Source of the DNA: Ophiothrix spiculata
Lineage: Eukaryota > Echinodermata > Ophiuroidea > Amphilepidida > Ophiotrichidae
Reading direction: 5' to 3' (one strand)
Assembly: GCA_000969725.1 (NCBI GenBank)
Contig: JXSR01S005736.1
DNA: 30,128 nucleotides
Below the pieces are notes generated by a model. It was not told the origin of the DNA. It did no database searches and was given only the letters and a program-made list of their open reading frames with translations. The position numbers were made by a program, and so were the translations under genes. This document shows, piece after piece, positions 1 through 9,203 of this stretch. Position 1 is the stretch's first letter; every line of letters begins with the position of its first letter.

Positions 1-112
1 ATTCATAATATGAAAAAGGGCTCTAAATCAGCCTTATGTATGTAACATACATACAAAATACCATATTAGATATAATCATTATAATTGACAACGTTTCATT
101 CATACACTTTAT

Positions 113-244
113 TTAGATGCCACTTCGTAACTCGTAGTTGCCTGCCAGTTCTGGATGATTCAGGCCGATTCACCCGGAATAAACAATAGCTAACCGTCCC
201 AAACCGGCCAGATCGGCAGGTTGAGTTTTGAAGTTGCCCCTTAG
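113..244. mobile_element. Short inverted-repeat element, CACTTCAAAACTCA family, copy 1
   Basis: The left end (GCCACTTCGTAACTCGTAG) and right end (GTTGAGTTTTGAAGTTGCCC) are diverged inverted repeats. Relatives lie at 4925-5037 and 5074-5200. The interior has CCGGTT/AACCGG-type sequence shared with those copies. No coding capacity is seen, so it is probably a MITE. The family is not identified and the exact ends are approximate. Confidence 0.6.
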
Positions 245-252
245 TGTTCATA

Positions 253-805
253 TACTGTAAAACATGTTAATTTCGCGAAGTATTTAATTTCGCGAATTTA
301 AATCCTCGCGAAAATATTGTCCAAGTTCATGTTTGTTTATTGAGAAATGGCATGGAGCTCTTTTACATGTGAGAAAAAACTTTGTTTTTATTACACAACG
401 ATCTACTGACCCTCATCCCTATCTTTGTAATGGAATGGTCCATCATTGTAAACAAGACAGTCTGGCTGTCGGCAATCGAAGTTTGCTGTGTGTGGATATG
501 TAGTGTCCATTGAGTGGGGTTTGTTAGTAATAGTTTTGATTTATTTCTGCTATATGGCTGCTTACTTTTACAGTTGGTTTTAAACATTATGCATGGAGCC
601 TTTTTTCATGCAGATTTTCAAGGTATTTTAGTAATATTTTGACAGGAATATAGGGAACTAAAAGATAATATTTGGCCTTCCAAATTCGGAAGACATACAT
701 AATCACCACAAATTTTTAAATTCACAAAATTTAATACTCGCAAAAATGTCACTTCTTGCGAATTCGTGAAATAAAGTCCCTGTGAAATTTAAGTGTTTTA
801 CAGTA
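253..805. mobile_element. TA-flanked CTGTAAAA/CGCG foldback element, copy 1 (553 bp)
   Basis: It begins TACTGTAAAACATGTTAATT and ends AAGTGTTTTACAGTA, which are inverted termini inside a TA dinucleotide, as in mariner-type insertions. Both subterminal regions carry palindromic TTCGCGAA-like motifs (for example 272-281 and 286-296). Two relatives are at 15693-15894 and 21909-22455. No transposase is visible, so this is a non-autonomous element. Assignment to Tc1/mariner is inference from the TA target only. Confidence 0.7.
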
Positions 806-851
806 ACCGACAAAGTTATGCACCACTAAATATTTCCTCTTCTCTTTCCAG

Positions 852-1064
852 ATTTTTCTCTACAGTTATGTACAAGGCTTTAATTCTAGCTCATCCAGTG
901 GCCAGTGCATCAAGAGTATAGCTCAGCAATCAATAGCGTTATCACCAGCGTTTGATCAGAATACGAAAGAGAGCTGGAGCTCTACCGAGTATTCCACCTG
1001 GACTGAGAGTAGATGGGAGCATTATAGCGCCAGGATCTTCCTCAAGCCTAATAAAGAACAAGAG
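852..1064 (+). CDS. NCSTN: Nicastrin, penultimate recognised exon (lumenal domain end)
   Basis: This exon encodes 71 residues in phase 0, between acceptor TTTCCAG (ends 851) and donor GAG|GTATTT. The translation contains IALSPAF, then WSSTEYSTWTESRW, then ARIFL and NKEQE. These match from memory the conserved end of the nicastrin ectodomain just before the membrane helix (vertebrate STEYSTWTESRW...ARIFL...KELE). Nicastrin is the glycosylated substrate-gating subunit of gamma-secretase, acting in the secretory pathway and at the plasma membrane with presenilin, APH-1 and PEN-2. A serine-rich stretch, FNSSSSSG, lies near the exon start. A second AG at 864-865 would shift the start by 14 nt and break the phase. 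Upstream exons lie outside the window. Identity rests on motif recall, not a database search. Confidence 0.93.
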
Positions 1065-1273
1065 GTATTTTACTTTTCTTTTTTTTTTGAGTGGGTGGGA
1101 TGGGCCAGATAGTCTAGGATAATAATCAGAGATGAAACTCGCTGGCAGAAAAGTGCTCCAACCCCAGTGCAGTCATTTGCTTGATTTGCGATGCGCCTTA
1201 AGCTTGCAACATCAAATAATAACCTTCATTATGCACATTCTAGGGTTATCTCTTATTGTTATCCATGCGTTAA

Positions 1274-1569
1274 AGGAGCTTGGTCCGATTTTTCATATTT
1301 TAATTTTCATTGATATGAAAGATGACCACTCAAGCGGTCTCAATTTCAAATTTCAGCTTAATCGGTCTAACCGTTTTGATTTTATGGGCAAATTTGTATT
1401 TTAATAATTATGGTTACCATAATTAGACACATTTTCTTATACATCTCCAAAACCGAACATAACTCAGCCGTGAAATTTCACATGGCTTGTGAGAAAAATA
1501 TGAGCAACATTTTGGTACCAAAATCTCAAAAAGTTTGAAAAAATGTTGCAGCAATCAGACCAGGCTCCT
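1274..1569. mobile_element. TTAA-flanked AGGAGC element, copy 1 (296 bp)
   Basis: TTAA at 1270-1273 and TTAA at 1570-1573 flank termini AGGAGCTTGGTCCGAT and ATCAGACCAGGCTCCT, which are inverted repeats of about 16 bp. TTAA is the target of piggyBac-type transposases. A second copy in opposite orientation lies at 17472-17968. No transposase is present. Membership of piggyBac is inferred from the target site only. Confidence 0.75.
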
Positions 1570-1587
1570 TTAATCCAAAGTAAGTCA

Positions 1588-1804
1588 TCCTCAATCAATC
1601 AATCAACCAATCAATCAATGATACAAGTACTTGCATAACATGCATACCCTATGAAGGCTTTACGTGACTGTCCGACCACGGAGCAAGTAGAGTAAAGTTT
1701 CTTGCCAAAGGAAACAAGGAGACGAAAACCGCGTGGCCCGGGGCTTGAACCAACAATCTCTGTATTACGAGACCTGTGCTTTAACTGCTTGGCCACGCTC
1801 CTAC
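1588..1804 (-). mobile_element. tRNA-derived SINE with (TTGA)n tail
   Basis: Read on the minus strand from 1804, the head looks like a tRNA. An A-box-like GTGGCCAAGCAGTTAAAGC is followed by a B-box-like GGTTCAAGCCC. The body then runs to a 3' tail of ATTGATTGATTG repeats (plus-strand 1590-1617). The 60-70-nt tRNA-like head has imperfect stem pairing and is fused to an unrelated body, so it is a SINE and not a functional tRNA gene. Confidence 0.75.
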
Positions 1805-2092
1805 AAGGTTATCTGTATCTTCTTAACAGTTGTTGCGTTGTCACTAATACTAGTGAAGCATTTGATTTGTACGGTTGAATGGTCAGCATACAAATTTGAG
1901 TATTAGATTGGTACTTCCTGTACATGATGGTAATTTTTTGGTTCCAATTAATTTTGTCCATTGGCAGAGAATATAGGAGTTTCATGTCCCTGGATGGGCT
2001 CTGATCTACAGACCAGGTTAACCCCAATTGTTTGGATAAACTGGTGTCACAGAGTGATTCCTATTTGTGAAAACATACAAACGTACTAACAT

Positions 2093-2176
2093 ATTATACG
2101 GAGGGGGAGGGGGGGGGGTTGTTGCAACCCTGCCCCTCAATATTTTATAGCGAGTCCCCCAGACCCCCGTATGTGG
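2093..2176. repeat. G-rich/C-rich inverted block
   Basis: A run of 18 purines that is almost all G begins at 2101 (GGAGGGGGAGGGG...). About 45 nt further on comes a C-rich segment ending CCCCCAGACCCCCGTAT. ATACGG at one end and CCCCCGTAT at the other make a rough inverted pair. It could be a decayed MITE or a G-quadruplex-prone block. Origin unknown. Confidence 0.45.
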
Positions 2177-3287
2177 TACCAGTGGATGGACTTTGAGCAA
2201 AGTCTGTCGAGCCGATCTTGAAAAAAAAATAGAATTTTGTAAGAATACTCAACTTGTCTTCATTCCAAAGGTGTTTACCACAGTAACTCATGTTTATCAT
2301 GTCAATAAAGCACATATTTTATTTGTATTGATAGATGTACTTTAAACTTGTATAGCAGTCACTAAAAAGATCACAAATAGACACTAAACAATGAGTTAAG
2401 TATCTTTTTTGTGCCCTGAAAGTACAATGTACCACCATAATTCATTGTATAGGTTTGCTCTTTTGCACAACTGGATAAAAAAACAAAACATGATTTTTTC
2501 AAGGTTTTCAAGAAATTGTAAACAAGACAGATTTCCTTTAATGGAAAGTGTATTTATTTAAAAGCTTTTATTTAGAAGGAACCTTTCATGAGTGTTTCTA
2601 TACCTGCACAGGTGTTTAAAATATAATGGTGATTCAAAAATTAATAATACAGTACTGAAGCATGTAAAATCCCACCTTCGGGCAATGTACCACCCGTATA
2701 TTTATAAACATTTTCAGGAAATTAATGTACACGCCGGTAAAGTCCCTTTGGTATTCTTTAGAAGTCGCCAAATTATCATCCCAATACCATTTTATTTGTG
2801 GCCATAACTTGCTGAATCACCTAGAAATTTATCATAATATCAAAATCTGCTTTAAAAAATAGTAGCAAACTCATCTCAATTACAATAGAAATGGGTACAT
2901 TTTATCCAAAATGTTTTATAATTTGTGGGAATATCACGGCTGATCACGGATGAATATACACCTTTTCACTGTTTTTTATGTTCTAATCGTCAACAGATGG
3001 CGATGTTTACGTTCATATAATGGTAAAAATAAATAGAGCATGCGCTATCATATCTATTGGACATGTGCAATCACGATTGTTCTTGTAACAAAATTCCAAA
3101 ATGCCGAATGTCACGATCGGATGTGCAAAAATAATTTCACCATATTTAACCTTGATTGGTACATTCCTGCAAGTGTTTGTTGAAAAAACCCTTGGGGATA
3201 ATTTTAAAGAATATTTACTGAACCGAATCCTGAAATATATGATTCAAAACATTACAATGAATATATAGATTGATTTAATTCCTCTAG

Positions 3288-3407
3288 GTCGGACAATTCA
3301 CTGGTATTGTTTATCTCAGTAGATCGACCGGTAAGGTCAGTCTCTCTCATGCGTCCTCGCATAAAGTCCCAGCCCCTAACTTTGATCCAAGTTCACGTTC
3401 AAAAAAG
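3288..3407 (+). CDS. NCSTN: Candidate nicastrin cassette exon (40 codons)
   Basis: A 120-nt segment is bounded by acceptor AATTCCTCTAG (ends 3287) and a strong donor AAG|GTGAGA. It is exactly 40 codons and free of stops in phase 0, the phase of both flanking nicastrin exons. Its GC content (about 47%) is above that of the surrounding intron. It would encode a Ser/Lys-rich peptide beginning VGQFTGIVYL and ending SSRSKK. The insert would fall between the lumenal domain and the membrane helix. The homologous vertebrate protein has no such insert, and skipping gives a perfect alignment. A 40-codon open stretch is not rare by chance, so confidence is limited. Confidence 0.35.
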
Positions 3408-3712
3408 GTGAGACATTTCCCGAGTCAGTACGGTATGTCAAAATATTCAAATTCAAATAAGGAAGCAGTTCCTTTCCTCATGAAAAATGAAATGTCTCTT
3501 AGTCCACCATAGCATTGGGTAGTATAACTTCGGTAAAGTATCAAGCAAGTTTTAAGAAACTTTGCTTTCCACATGTCCACAATCAGTTTCCGGGCACATC
3601 TGTGTTCTTTTCTCACCGAGTGCAATAATCTAAATCTGGACGATGAAAGGAATTTGACAAGCTTTCATGTCAGGAGGTTAAATCAAATCCTGTATTTTCT
3701 ATAGTTGTATTA

Positions 3713-3775
3713 GGTATTCAAACACGACACATAGTTGTTCATCGCGAATTAACAACCATGGCGTGTTTGAATGCC
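3713..3775. repeat. 63-nt imperfect hairpin in nicastrin intron
   Basis: The left arm is GGTATTCAAACACG plus CATAGTTGTT. The right arm is AACAACCATG plus CGTGTTTGAATGCC. They pair over about 24 bp with a small asymmetric bulge, around an 11-nt loop (CATCGCGAATT). The size and shape resemble a pre-miRNA. A tiny MITE remnant is an equal alternative. The strand of any product is unknown. Confidence 0.5.
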
Positions 3776-4666
3776 TTTCAACAACAAAAATCTTCCTGAA
3801 AACATATGAATGAAATTCTAAATGTTTTCAATTTAACAGATAGGCCTACTCATCTTCATAAAAATATTTAGCATATCTGAAGCAAAGTGCTAATTTGTGA
3901 ATGTTTGCTGCTTTAATGTTATCAATTTCCCCAAGCACTGGGCTTTTGCACGTACTATAAGTGCCTGATGCACGATTATCAGTGCGCCGACTTTTGTGTG
4001 CGGCGTAAATGCACTTCCGTAAACACCATGCTGTGCGTGACGTGCTAATTTGAATATCAACTGTGGATTCATCACGAATCAACAACGGTACGCTCCTGTA
4101 TAAAGAGATACAGTGACTTGTTGAAGTTATCATCATTTTGTTGTTGCTGTTTTTTGTTGTTGCTTTCCTGAAAAGGTGTTTATCCATGAATAAAATAGAT
4201 ACTTTTAAGACAACAACTTTAAGAGAACAACTGTGGTGTCTGGTCATGTCAGATCAATAGAACATGCAAATATGAATTACTTTGGTAAACCCATTGGAAT
4301 GTGGTAAAATTGAGTCTTTTTACAAAATTCTAATTTTCTCAAGAACGACTAGACGGCTTTTGCTCAAAATTTCAGTGATGAAAGACTAAACTGAAAAAGT
4401 TGTTTTTATCTTTATCCATTGGTTTCAGAGATATACTAAAAAACAAAGGTGATGCATTTTTATTGGGACACACTGCACACTAACACAAATGAATTTCAGT
4501 AAATCATTTTGAGGCTTTGAAGTTGTCAAAATGGCAGCCCTGAAACTTTTCAGGTGATTTCAGCTCTTTTTTATAACACTTTTTCAGCATTTTTCATGAT
4601 AAACCAGATCTTGATATATGAGAATAGGTAGTAATGTTCAATTTTCTGTGTATTTTTCTGTTTCAG

Positions 4667-4777
4667 AGCATCATCTTCTCGCTAGGCATGATAGTCCTCA
4701 TCGCATCGTTGTCGTTATCGTATTTCTTCAATGCAAAATCCAGTGTGCTATTTGCTCCCAATAGGACTAGTTATTAA
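4667..4777 (+). CDS. NCSTN: Nicastrin terminal exon (transmembrane helix, tail, stop)
   Basis: Thirty-six codons plus TAA follow the acceptor TTTTTCTGTTTCAG. Residues 3-21 form one hydrophobic helix (IFSLGMIVLIASLSLSYFF). It is followed by NAKSSVLFAP and a short tail ending NRTSY. The vertebrate nicastrin C-terminus likewise has a single membrane span followed by NAKADVLF..AP and a terminal SY, so the identification is strong. The helix is known to anchor nicastrin in the gamma-secretase complex next to APH-1. The tail is cytosolic and slightly shorter than the vertebrate one. Codon phase is continuous with the exon ending at 1064. The stop-codon region (ACTAGTTATTAAGAA) recurs in the array downstream, which is unusual. 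Confidence 0.95.
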   Translation, partial: SIIFSLGMIVLIASLSLSYFFNAKSSVLFAPNRTSY

Positions 4778-4924
4778 GAATAGCAAACATGGAATAGATT
4801 GGAACAGAATCAGTGAAATAGCATGCAGAAAAAAGAATGCAACTTTGTTTTCTAAGAGTAAGACTAAAAATGGGCACCAACCTTACTCGCTTTATTGATG
4901 TCATTGGTTCATTTTGGATGTGCT

Positions 4925-5037
4925 TTAGGGGTCACTTCAAAACTCAGTTGACCGCCCGTAACCGCTAGTTTTGGGCGGTTGCTATTGTTTTGAACAATAA
5001 CAACCGCCCAGAACCACTGGTTCCAGGCGGCCCCTTA
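4925..5037. mobile_element. CACTTCAAAACTCA family element, copy 2 (damaged right end)
   Basis: It starts TTAGGGGTCACTTCAAAAC and continues CTCAGTTGACCGCCCG. The interior has GGGCGGTTG paired with CAACCGCCC around a short loop. The right end reads GGCGGCCCCTTAA and lacks the expected inverted CACTTCAAAACTCA, so it is rearranged or truncated. No coding capacity is visible. Confidence 0.65.
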
Positions 5038-5073
5038 ATACGCTACATGATCGTGCAATGATGCGTACCATAG

Positions 5074-5200
5074 TAAGGGGCGGCTTCAAAACTCAACCGA
5101 CGGTTGTCTGCCGGTTCTGGGCGGTTGGCTGTTTTATATTCCGATTGAACAGCCTAGAATGGGCAGGCAACTGTTGGTCACGTTTTGAAACAACCCCTAA
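5074..5200. mobile_element. CACTTCAAAACTCA family element, copy 3
   Basis: The left terminus GGGGCGGCTTCAAAACTC and right terminus CACGTTTTGAAACAACCCC are inverted repeats. TAAG flanks both ends, so a short target duplication is plausible. The interior contains GTTCTGGGCGGTTGGCTGTT, as in copy 2. It lies only 36 bp from copy 2 in the nicastrin 3' UTR. Non-autonomous. Confidence 0.7.
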
Positions 5201-5400
5201 GTAAATTTCTGTGCCTTTCACAAGAATTACATTGATGTCCTTGGGTCATTTGAGGCATGTTGTGTTCCATTACAAGAAAAGGATTGCATGATGATTGGTA
5301 ACAAAATTGGCACATTTTCTTTGATCTTTTTGTTGCTGACTTTACTGTCCATCATTAGTATATCTCCTTGAAAAGGAATATAGCACATCTGGAGGTCCTT

Positions 5401-6155
5401 GTTGTTTACAATAGCACTAGTTATTAAGAACAACATTGGGAATAGTATAAAAATATTGACTGCTCATGAGGGGCAATAATAAAGACTATTGCCCCGAAGT
5501 GATTTGAGACTATATACTGGGCATTTTCACGAAAAAGTGGACATGAGAAAAATATTGAAAAAAGGATGTAACTATTCAATGAAAAATGCTACCACCATAT
5601 AGCACATCTGGAGGTCCTTGTTGTTTACAATAGCACTAGTTATTAAGAACAACATTGGGAATAGTATACAAATATTGACTGCTCATGAGGGGCAATAATA
5701 AAGACTATTGCCCCGAAGTGATTTGAGACAATATACTATTTCCCGAGATCCTTGTTGTTTACAATAGCACTAGTTATTAAGAACAACATTGGGAATAGTA
5801 TACAAATATTGACTGCTCATGAGGGGCAATAATAAAGACTATTGCCCCGAAGTGATTTGAGACAATATACTATTTCCCGAGATCCTTGTTGTTTACAATA
5901 GCACTAGTTATTAAGAACAACATTGGGAATAGTATACAAATATTGACTGCTCATGAGGGGCAATAATAAAGACTATTGCCCCGAAGTGATTTGAGACAAT
6001 ATACTATTTCCCGAGATCCTTGTTGTTTACAATAGCACTAGTTATTAAGAACAACATTGGGAATAGTATACAAATATTGACTGCTCATGAGGGGCAATAA
6101 TAAAGACTATTGCCCCGAAGTGATTTGAGACAATATACTATTTCCCGAGACCGTA
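5401..6155 (+). repeat. Tandem array with nicastrin-stop-like sequence and AATAAA hairpins
   Basis: GTTGTTTACAATAGCACTAG begins at 5401, 5620, 5754, 5888 and 6022. The last four are exactly 134 bp apart, and the units look identical over most of their length. Each unit has ATAGCACTAGTTATTAAGAA, close to the nicastrin stop region at 4761-4780. Each also has a 9-bp stem GGGGCAATA / TATTGCCCC around an 8-nt loop, with AATAAA running from the last stem base into the loop (for example 5478-5483, 5697-5702, 5831-5836). The near identity suggests recent expansion. The array may supply the nicastrin polyadenylation signal, which is inference. Confidence 0.85.
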
Positions 6156-6707
6156 GGTCAAGGGAAATGAGTATGATAGTCTCAAGATTACTGAGGGGAA
6201 ATAGTTTTTACTATTGCCAGAATGAAAAAGCAGTCAATATTTGTTATATAAACTGATTTTGTTTGGAGAGAGCAATAGTAAAAGACTATTGACCAGCTCC
6301 AATCATGGTAATCAGTATATAAATTAAACTAGAGCGAGTGATGTAGCATGCAAACAGGAGATGCAACATCATTTTCTACGAGTCCTGATTTAAGGCAGCA
6401 ATTTGATACACATTTAGTTTGTCATGTGAGTGCAATAGCTGCCATTTGTCACAAATCTATCAGTGATTCTTGAAATGATTCTCCAGACCTGAAAATTTAG
6501 CTGACACCATTTCTTGAAGAACCATTTGTATGTGGAAGACACATGTTTAGGTTTTTGATGCACATTGACAACATTCGGCAGATATTGCACACACAACTTT
6601 CTGTCATTTAATACCTTGATGTCTTTGATTCATTTCCGATGTTTTTAGATGTGCTTTATTCCATTATAAGAAAGAGATGCGGTGACTGGTAGTCAAGTCA
6701 GTAAAAT
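6156..6707. other. Array flank and duplicated nicastrin-UTR-like sequence
   Basis: Immediately after the array is TTTCCCGAGACC with an inverted GGTCAAGGGAAA, and two further ACTATTG/CAATAGT-type inverted motifs up to about 6290. From about 6333 the sequence resembles the nicastrin 3' UTR: GATGTAGCATGCAAACAGG against GAAATAGCATGCAGAAAAA at 4817. The resemblance resumes at about 6615-6690. No coding exon was recognised. Confidence 0.5.
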
Positions 6708-7698
6708 TACCCTGCCGAAGGCTTTGACAGGGTTTTGTTTTTGATGAGTTTCTTTCTTTTTCTTCTGGCAACACTTTCATGCCTTTTATCTCTGGCATAC
6801 AATGACCAATTTTGTATCATTATTATGTTTGGACAGAATACAGAAAATCACATTTTGAACATAATAATGATAAAATTGGATGGATTTTTTCCTATGATAC
6901 TCAAAGATATGGGTCTCGCTATGAGTTTTCAAAATATCAAGCTTGATGCTGTGCGTCTCGCACAATATTTCATAAAACTCATAGCTCGATCAATATATTT
7001 TTGTATCATGCTCAATCTATCAAACTTGGATGAAGGGACCAGGGTCACCTCCCATTTATGTCACCTGACCTGTGACCCCTCAAAGCTCACATAGGGGTCA
7101 CGGGGTCATAAACTTGATTTTCACGAAAAAAGGTTTCCACTCGACTACATTACAAGGTATGGTCATGAATTTTGGGGACATGAAACATCTGACATTGTTC
7201 ACAAAAGTTATTGGATGAAAAAAATATTAGGGGTCATATGGAGTCACTGAGTCGACTTTATACGATTTCGACTTATGTCCGATTTCAAAAGTTTGGGTGT
7301 CAAATTTTTTGTCTTGGACCATCAATCAAAAACGTCAATTTTGACCCCATCATCTGACCTTTCCCTGGGGGTCAAAGGTCAAGAGTAAAGGTCAATTTTT
7401 CAACTTTGTCCGATGGTTGAGGTGTCAAATTGATTGTCTTGGACCATCGATCAAAAGTGTCTATTGTGACCTCGTCTTCAGATCTTTCCTTGGGGTTCAA
7501 AGGTCAGAAGAAAGGTCAAATTTTCACTTTGTCTGATTTCAAAGGTTGAGGTGTCAAATTGTTTGTCTTGGACTATTGATCAAAAGTGTCAATTGTGACC
7601 CCGTCGTCCGACCTTTCCTTGGGGTACCTTCGACACGATACATGATTTATGCATGCTGAAGTCGCATAGCAAAAAAAAAAAGGATAATCGGCAGGGTT
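6708..7698. repeat. CCTGCCGAAGGC-ended repeat with GGTCA-rich tandem core
   Basis: The left end reads TACCCTGCCGAAGGC and the right end ATCGGCAGGGTT, giving short inverted termini about 1 kb apart. From about 7180 to 7625 there are three diverged units. The landmark GGTGTCAAA starts at 7296, 7421 and 7550, so units are 125-129 bp. The units are rich in GGTCA, including GGGTCAAAGGTCA near 7368-7380. Apparent reading frames here match nothing I recognise. It is probably an old transposon-derived repeat. Confidence 0.55.
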
Positions 7699-7699
7699 C

Positions 7700-8029
7700 C
7701 TGTCTCTTCAGACATGTATTGTAAAGTCTAGTTTTCTTTGTTTTGTTGCCTTGAACAAGATTGATTTTATTGTGGGCCACTAGCATAGTTGGAATGCACA
7801 TAATCTGTATGTATGGTCTATCTATGAATAAGGCCTGGGGCTCACCATTGGAATGAATATAGTAATTGGTTTATTTATACAATGTATCAAGCATTCCTGT
7901 AATTAACTTTTGTAAGATTTTTGTATATTTTTTGATTTGATGATAATCATGTATTGTTAAATTATTATGGTCAAGGTGAGTCATTCACCTTCATTTCATG
8001 TTTAAATATTGTAGAGAGAGACTCTATGA
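7700..8029. other. Intergenic, nothing recognised
   Basis: AT-rich sequence with no exon, repeat structure or RNA gene that I can support. Confidence 0.5.
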
Positions 8030-8192
8030 CCCGTATTCCAGAAAGGTGTTTAGCTAAACCACAGTCTAAATCTTGTCAACAGCACGGCTCATTGAATTGT
8101 TCTGCTTGAAAGCTGTAATGGTGCGTATCATTCCTGGTCCGTTAATGTTCAGTTAAAACCATGGTTTAGCTAAACACCTTTTGGAATATGGG
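8030..8192. mobile_element. Short MITE with long inverted termini (163 bp)
   Basis: CCCGTATTCCAGAAAGGTG with TTTAGCTAAACCA at the left pairs with TGGTTTAGCTAAACACC and TTTTGGAATATGGG at the right. The termini are about 31 bp with few mismatches. The interior is about 100 bp with no coding capacity. Confidence 0.8.
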
Positions 8193-8210
8193 CCTATGTG
8201 TATAACTCAA

Positions 8211-8515
8211 CTCAAGCAGTAGTTGGAAGCTGCTACAGGGATATTGCAATCTAATAGAATTTAAAATCGAAAATGGACGACTTTTACCTGGGGGACAAGT
8301 GCCACCGAGCACTTCGGAAGAAGGAGTCTTTTAGTGACAAAGCACAAAAAATTTGGGGTCTTTGACAAAATTCTTGAAAATCAAGGGTCTTTCCGGGTCT
8401 AATTGCCCCCCCCCCCAAAAAAAAAAAAAACTCAAGCAGTAGTTGGAAGCTGCTACAGGGATATTGCAATCTAGTAGAATTTAAAATCGGAAATGGACGA
8501 CTTTTACCTGGGGGA
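8211..8515 (+). repeat. Direct duplication, 85-bp repeats 220 bp apart
   Basis: CTCAAGCAGTAGTTGGAAGC starts at 8211 and again at 8431. Each copy continues almost unchanged for about 85 bp, ending ACCTGGGGGAC. A run of 11 C and then about 14 A immediately precedes the second copy. Only a few substitutions separate the copies, so the duplication looks recent. An 89-codon minus-strand reading frame here is a by-product of the duplicate. Confidence 0.75.
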
Positions 8516-8559
8516 CGAGGGGATTTTGCAAAATGTTTGTAAAATTCGTTCAAATTAAG

Positions 8560-9200
8560 AAAATGGTTAATCTTTGTGTAACAAAGATTGTTTTAGTGAC
8601 AAGGAATTCTTAAAAAATAGGGGATTGTTGAGTAACAGTCATGGCGCCTAACTCAAAGTTGAGTGCACCTGGGGTTTTTCCAGGAAATGTATAATAATGT
8701 GTAGCAGTGAGAGATACCAGCAATCATCTAGGCCTTGAATCTCAATTCTGAGCTTTCCGTGACATTTATTTCGGCCCATAATGAGGCAACTATTTCTTTA
8801 AAATTCATTATATTGCTGAATGTCATTACTGTATTTAGATCTGAGGGTTTGATAATCTATTTTACAAGCTTAAGTGAATGACAAATGTGACAAAGTTTGC
8901 ACTTTTTTTATCGAACAGGAAACTCATTGAGTTTCAAGAGCCTTTTCTGGAATGATGTAGTTTGCCCATCTGTGATGTGTGTGTAGTTTTATATACCTAT
9001 ACAAATGTATACAGCTAAAAAATGAATTCTTACATGTAAGAGGGGATATCAAAAAGTTTTAAAGATCACAAAGATTTTATTAAATAGCAAATTTTGGAAG
9101 TTGTAGACAGCCTTTGCTACCTTATGCTGTTTGTTTGCCCCTCTTGATATTTTTTTATAAGACAGGTATTATGTTCTTTGTTTACTTGTCTTCCTTCTAT
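8560..9200. other. Intergenic, nothing recognised
   Basis: AT-rich sequence. I found no exon-like open stretch with splice sites and no clear repeat boundaries. Confidence 0.45.
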
Positions 9201-9203
9201 GAG

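Larger units (their letters stand above)
1..851 (+). other. NCSTN: Nicastrin intron (partial), mostly repeats
   Basis: Non-coding sequence upstream of the first recognised nicastrin exon. It ends in the acceptor TCTCTTTCCAG at 841-851. Positions 113-244 and 253-805 hold two inverted-repeat elements listed separately. The rest is AT-rich, and I see no coding exon. Confidence 0.7.
1065..4666 (+). other. NCSTN: Nicastrin last intron (possibly containing a cassette exon)
   Basis: The intron runs from donor GTATTT (1065) to acceptor TTTTTCTGTTTCAG (ends 4666). Direct joining of the flanking exons gives KEQE followed by SIIFSLG, which aligns without gaps to the recalled vertebrate sequence. It contains a TTAA element, a SINE-like copy, a G-rich inverted block, a possible 120-nt exon and a miRNA-like hairpin, all listed separately. 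Nothing else was recognised in 2220-3287, 3410-3710 or 3780-4650. Confidence 0.85.
4778..5400 (+). other. NCSTN: Nicastrin 3' UTR / flank
   Basis: Sequence after the stop is AT-rich and interrupted by two inverted-repeat elements (4925-5037 and 5074-5200). I see no AATAAA between the stop and 5477. The first canonical signal is inside the first repeat unit, at 5478-5483. Segments near 4815-4865 and 4895-4925 recur in diverged form near 6333-6385 and 6615-6655, and the second also near 5228-5270, so this UTR has been partly duplicated in tandem. Confidence 0.6.

Noticed and set aside
1728..1804. tRNA gene on the minus strand
   Set aside because: Same reasons: tRNA-like boxes only, followed by a SINE body and a (TTGA)n tail.
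2592..2807. 71-codon plus-strand frame in the nicastrin intron as an exon
   Set aside because: No convincing splice sites in matching phase, and it has no resemblance to nicastrin.
3846..4247. 133-codon minus-strand open frame
   Set aside because: It is inside the nicastrin intron on the opposite strand, has no recognisable domain and no splice context. Probably chance.
6735..7094. 119-codon plus-strand open frame with a hydrophobic start
   Set aside because: It lies inside the CCTGCCGAAGGC-ended repeat. It has no known motif, and its composition reflects AT-rich repeat sequence.
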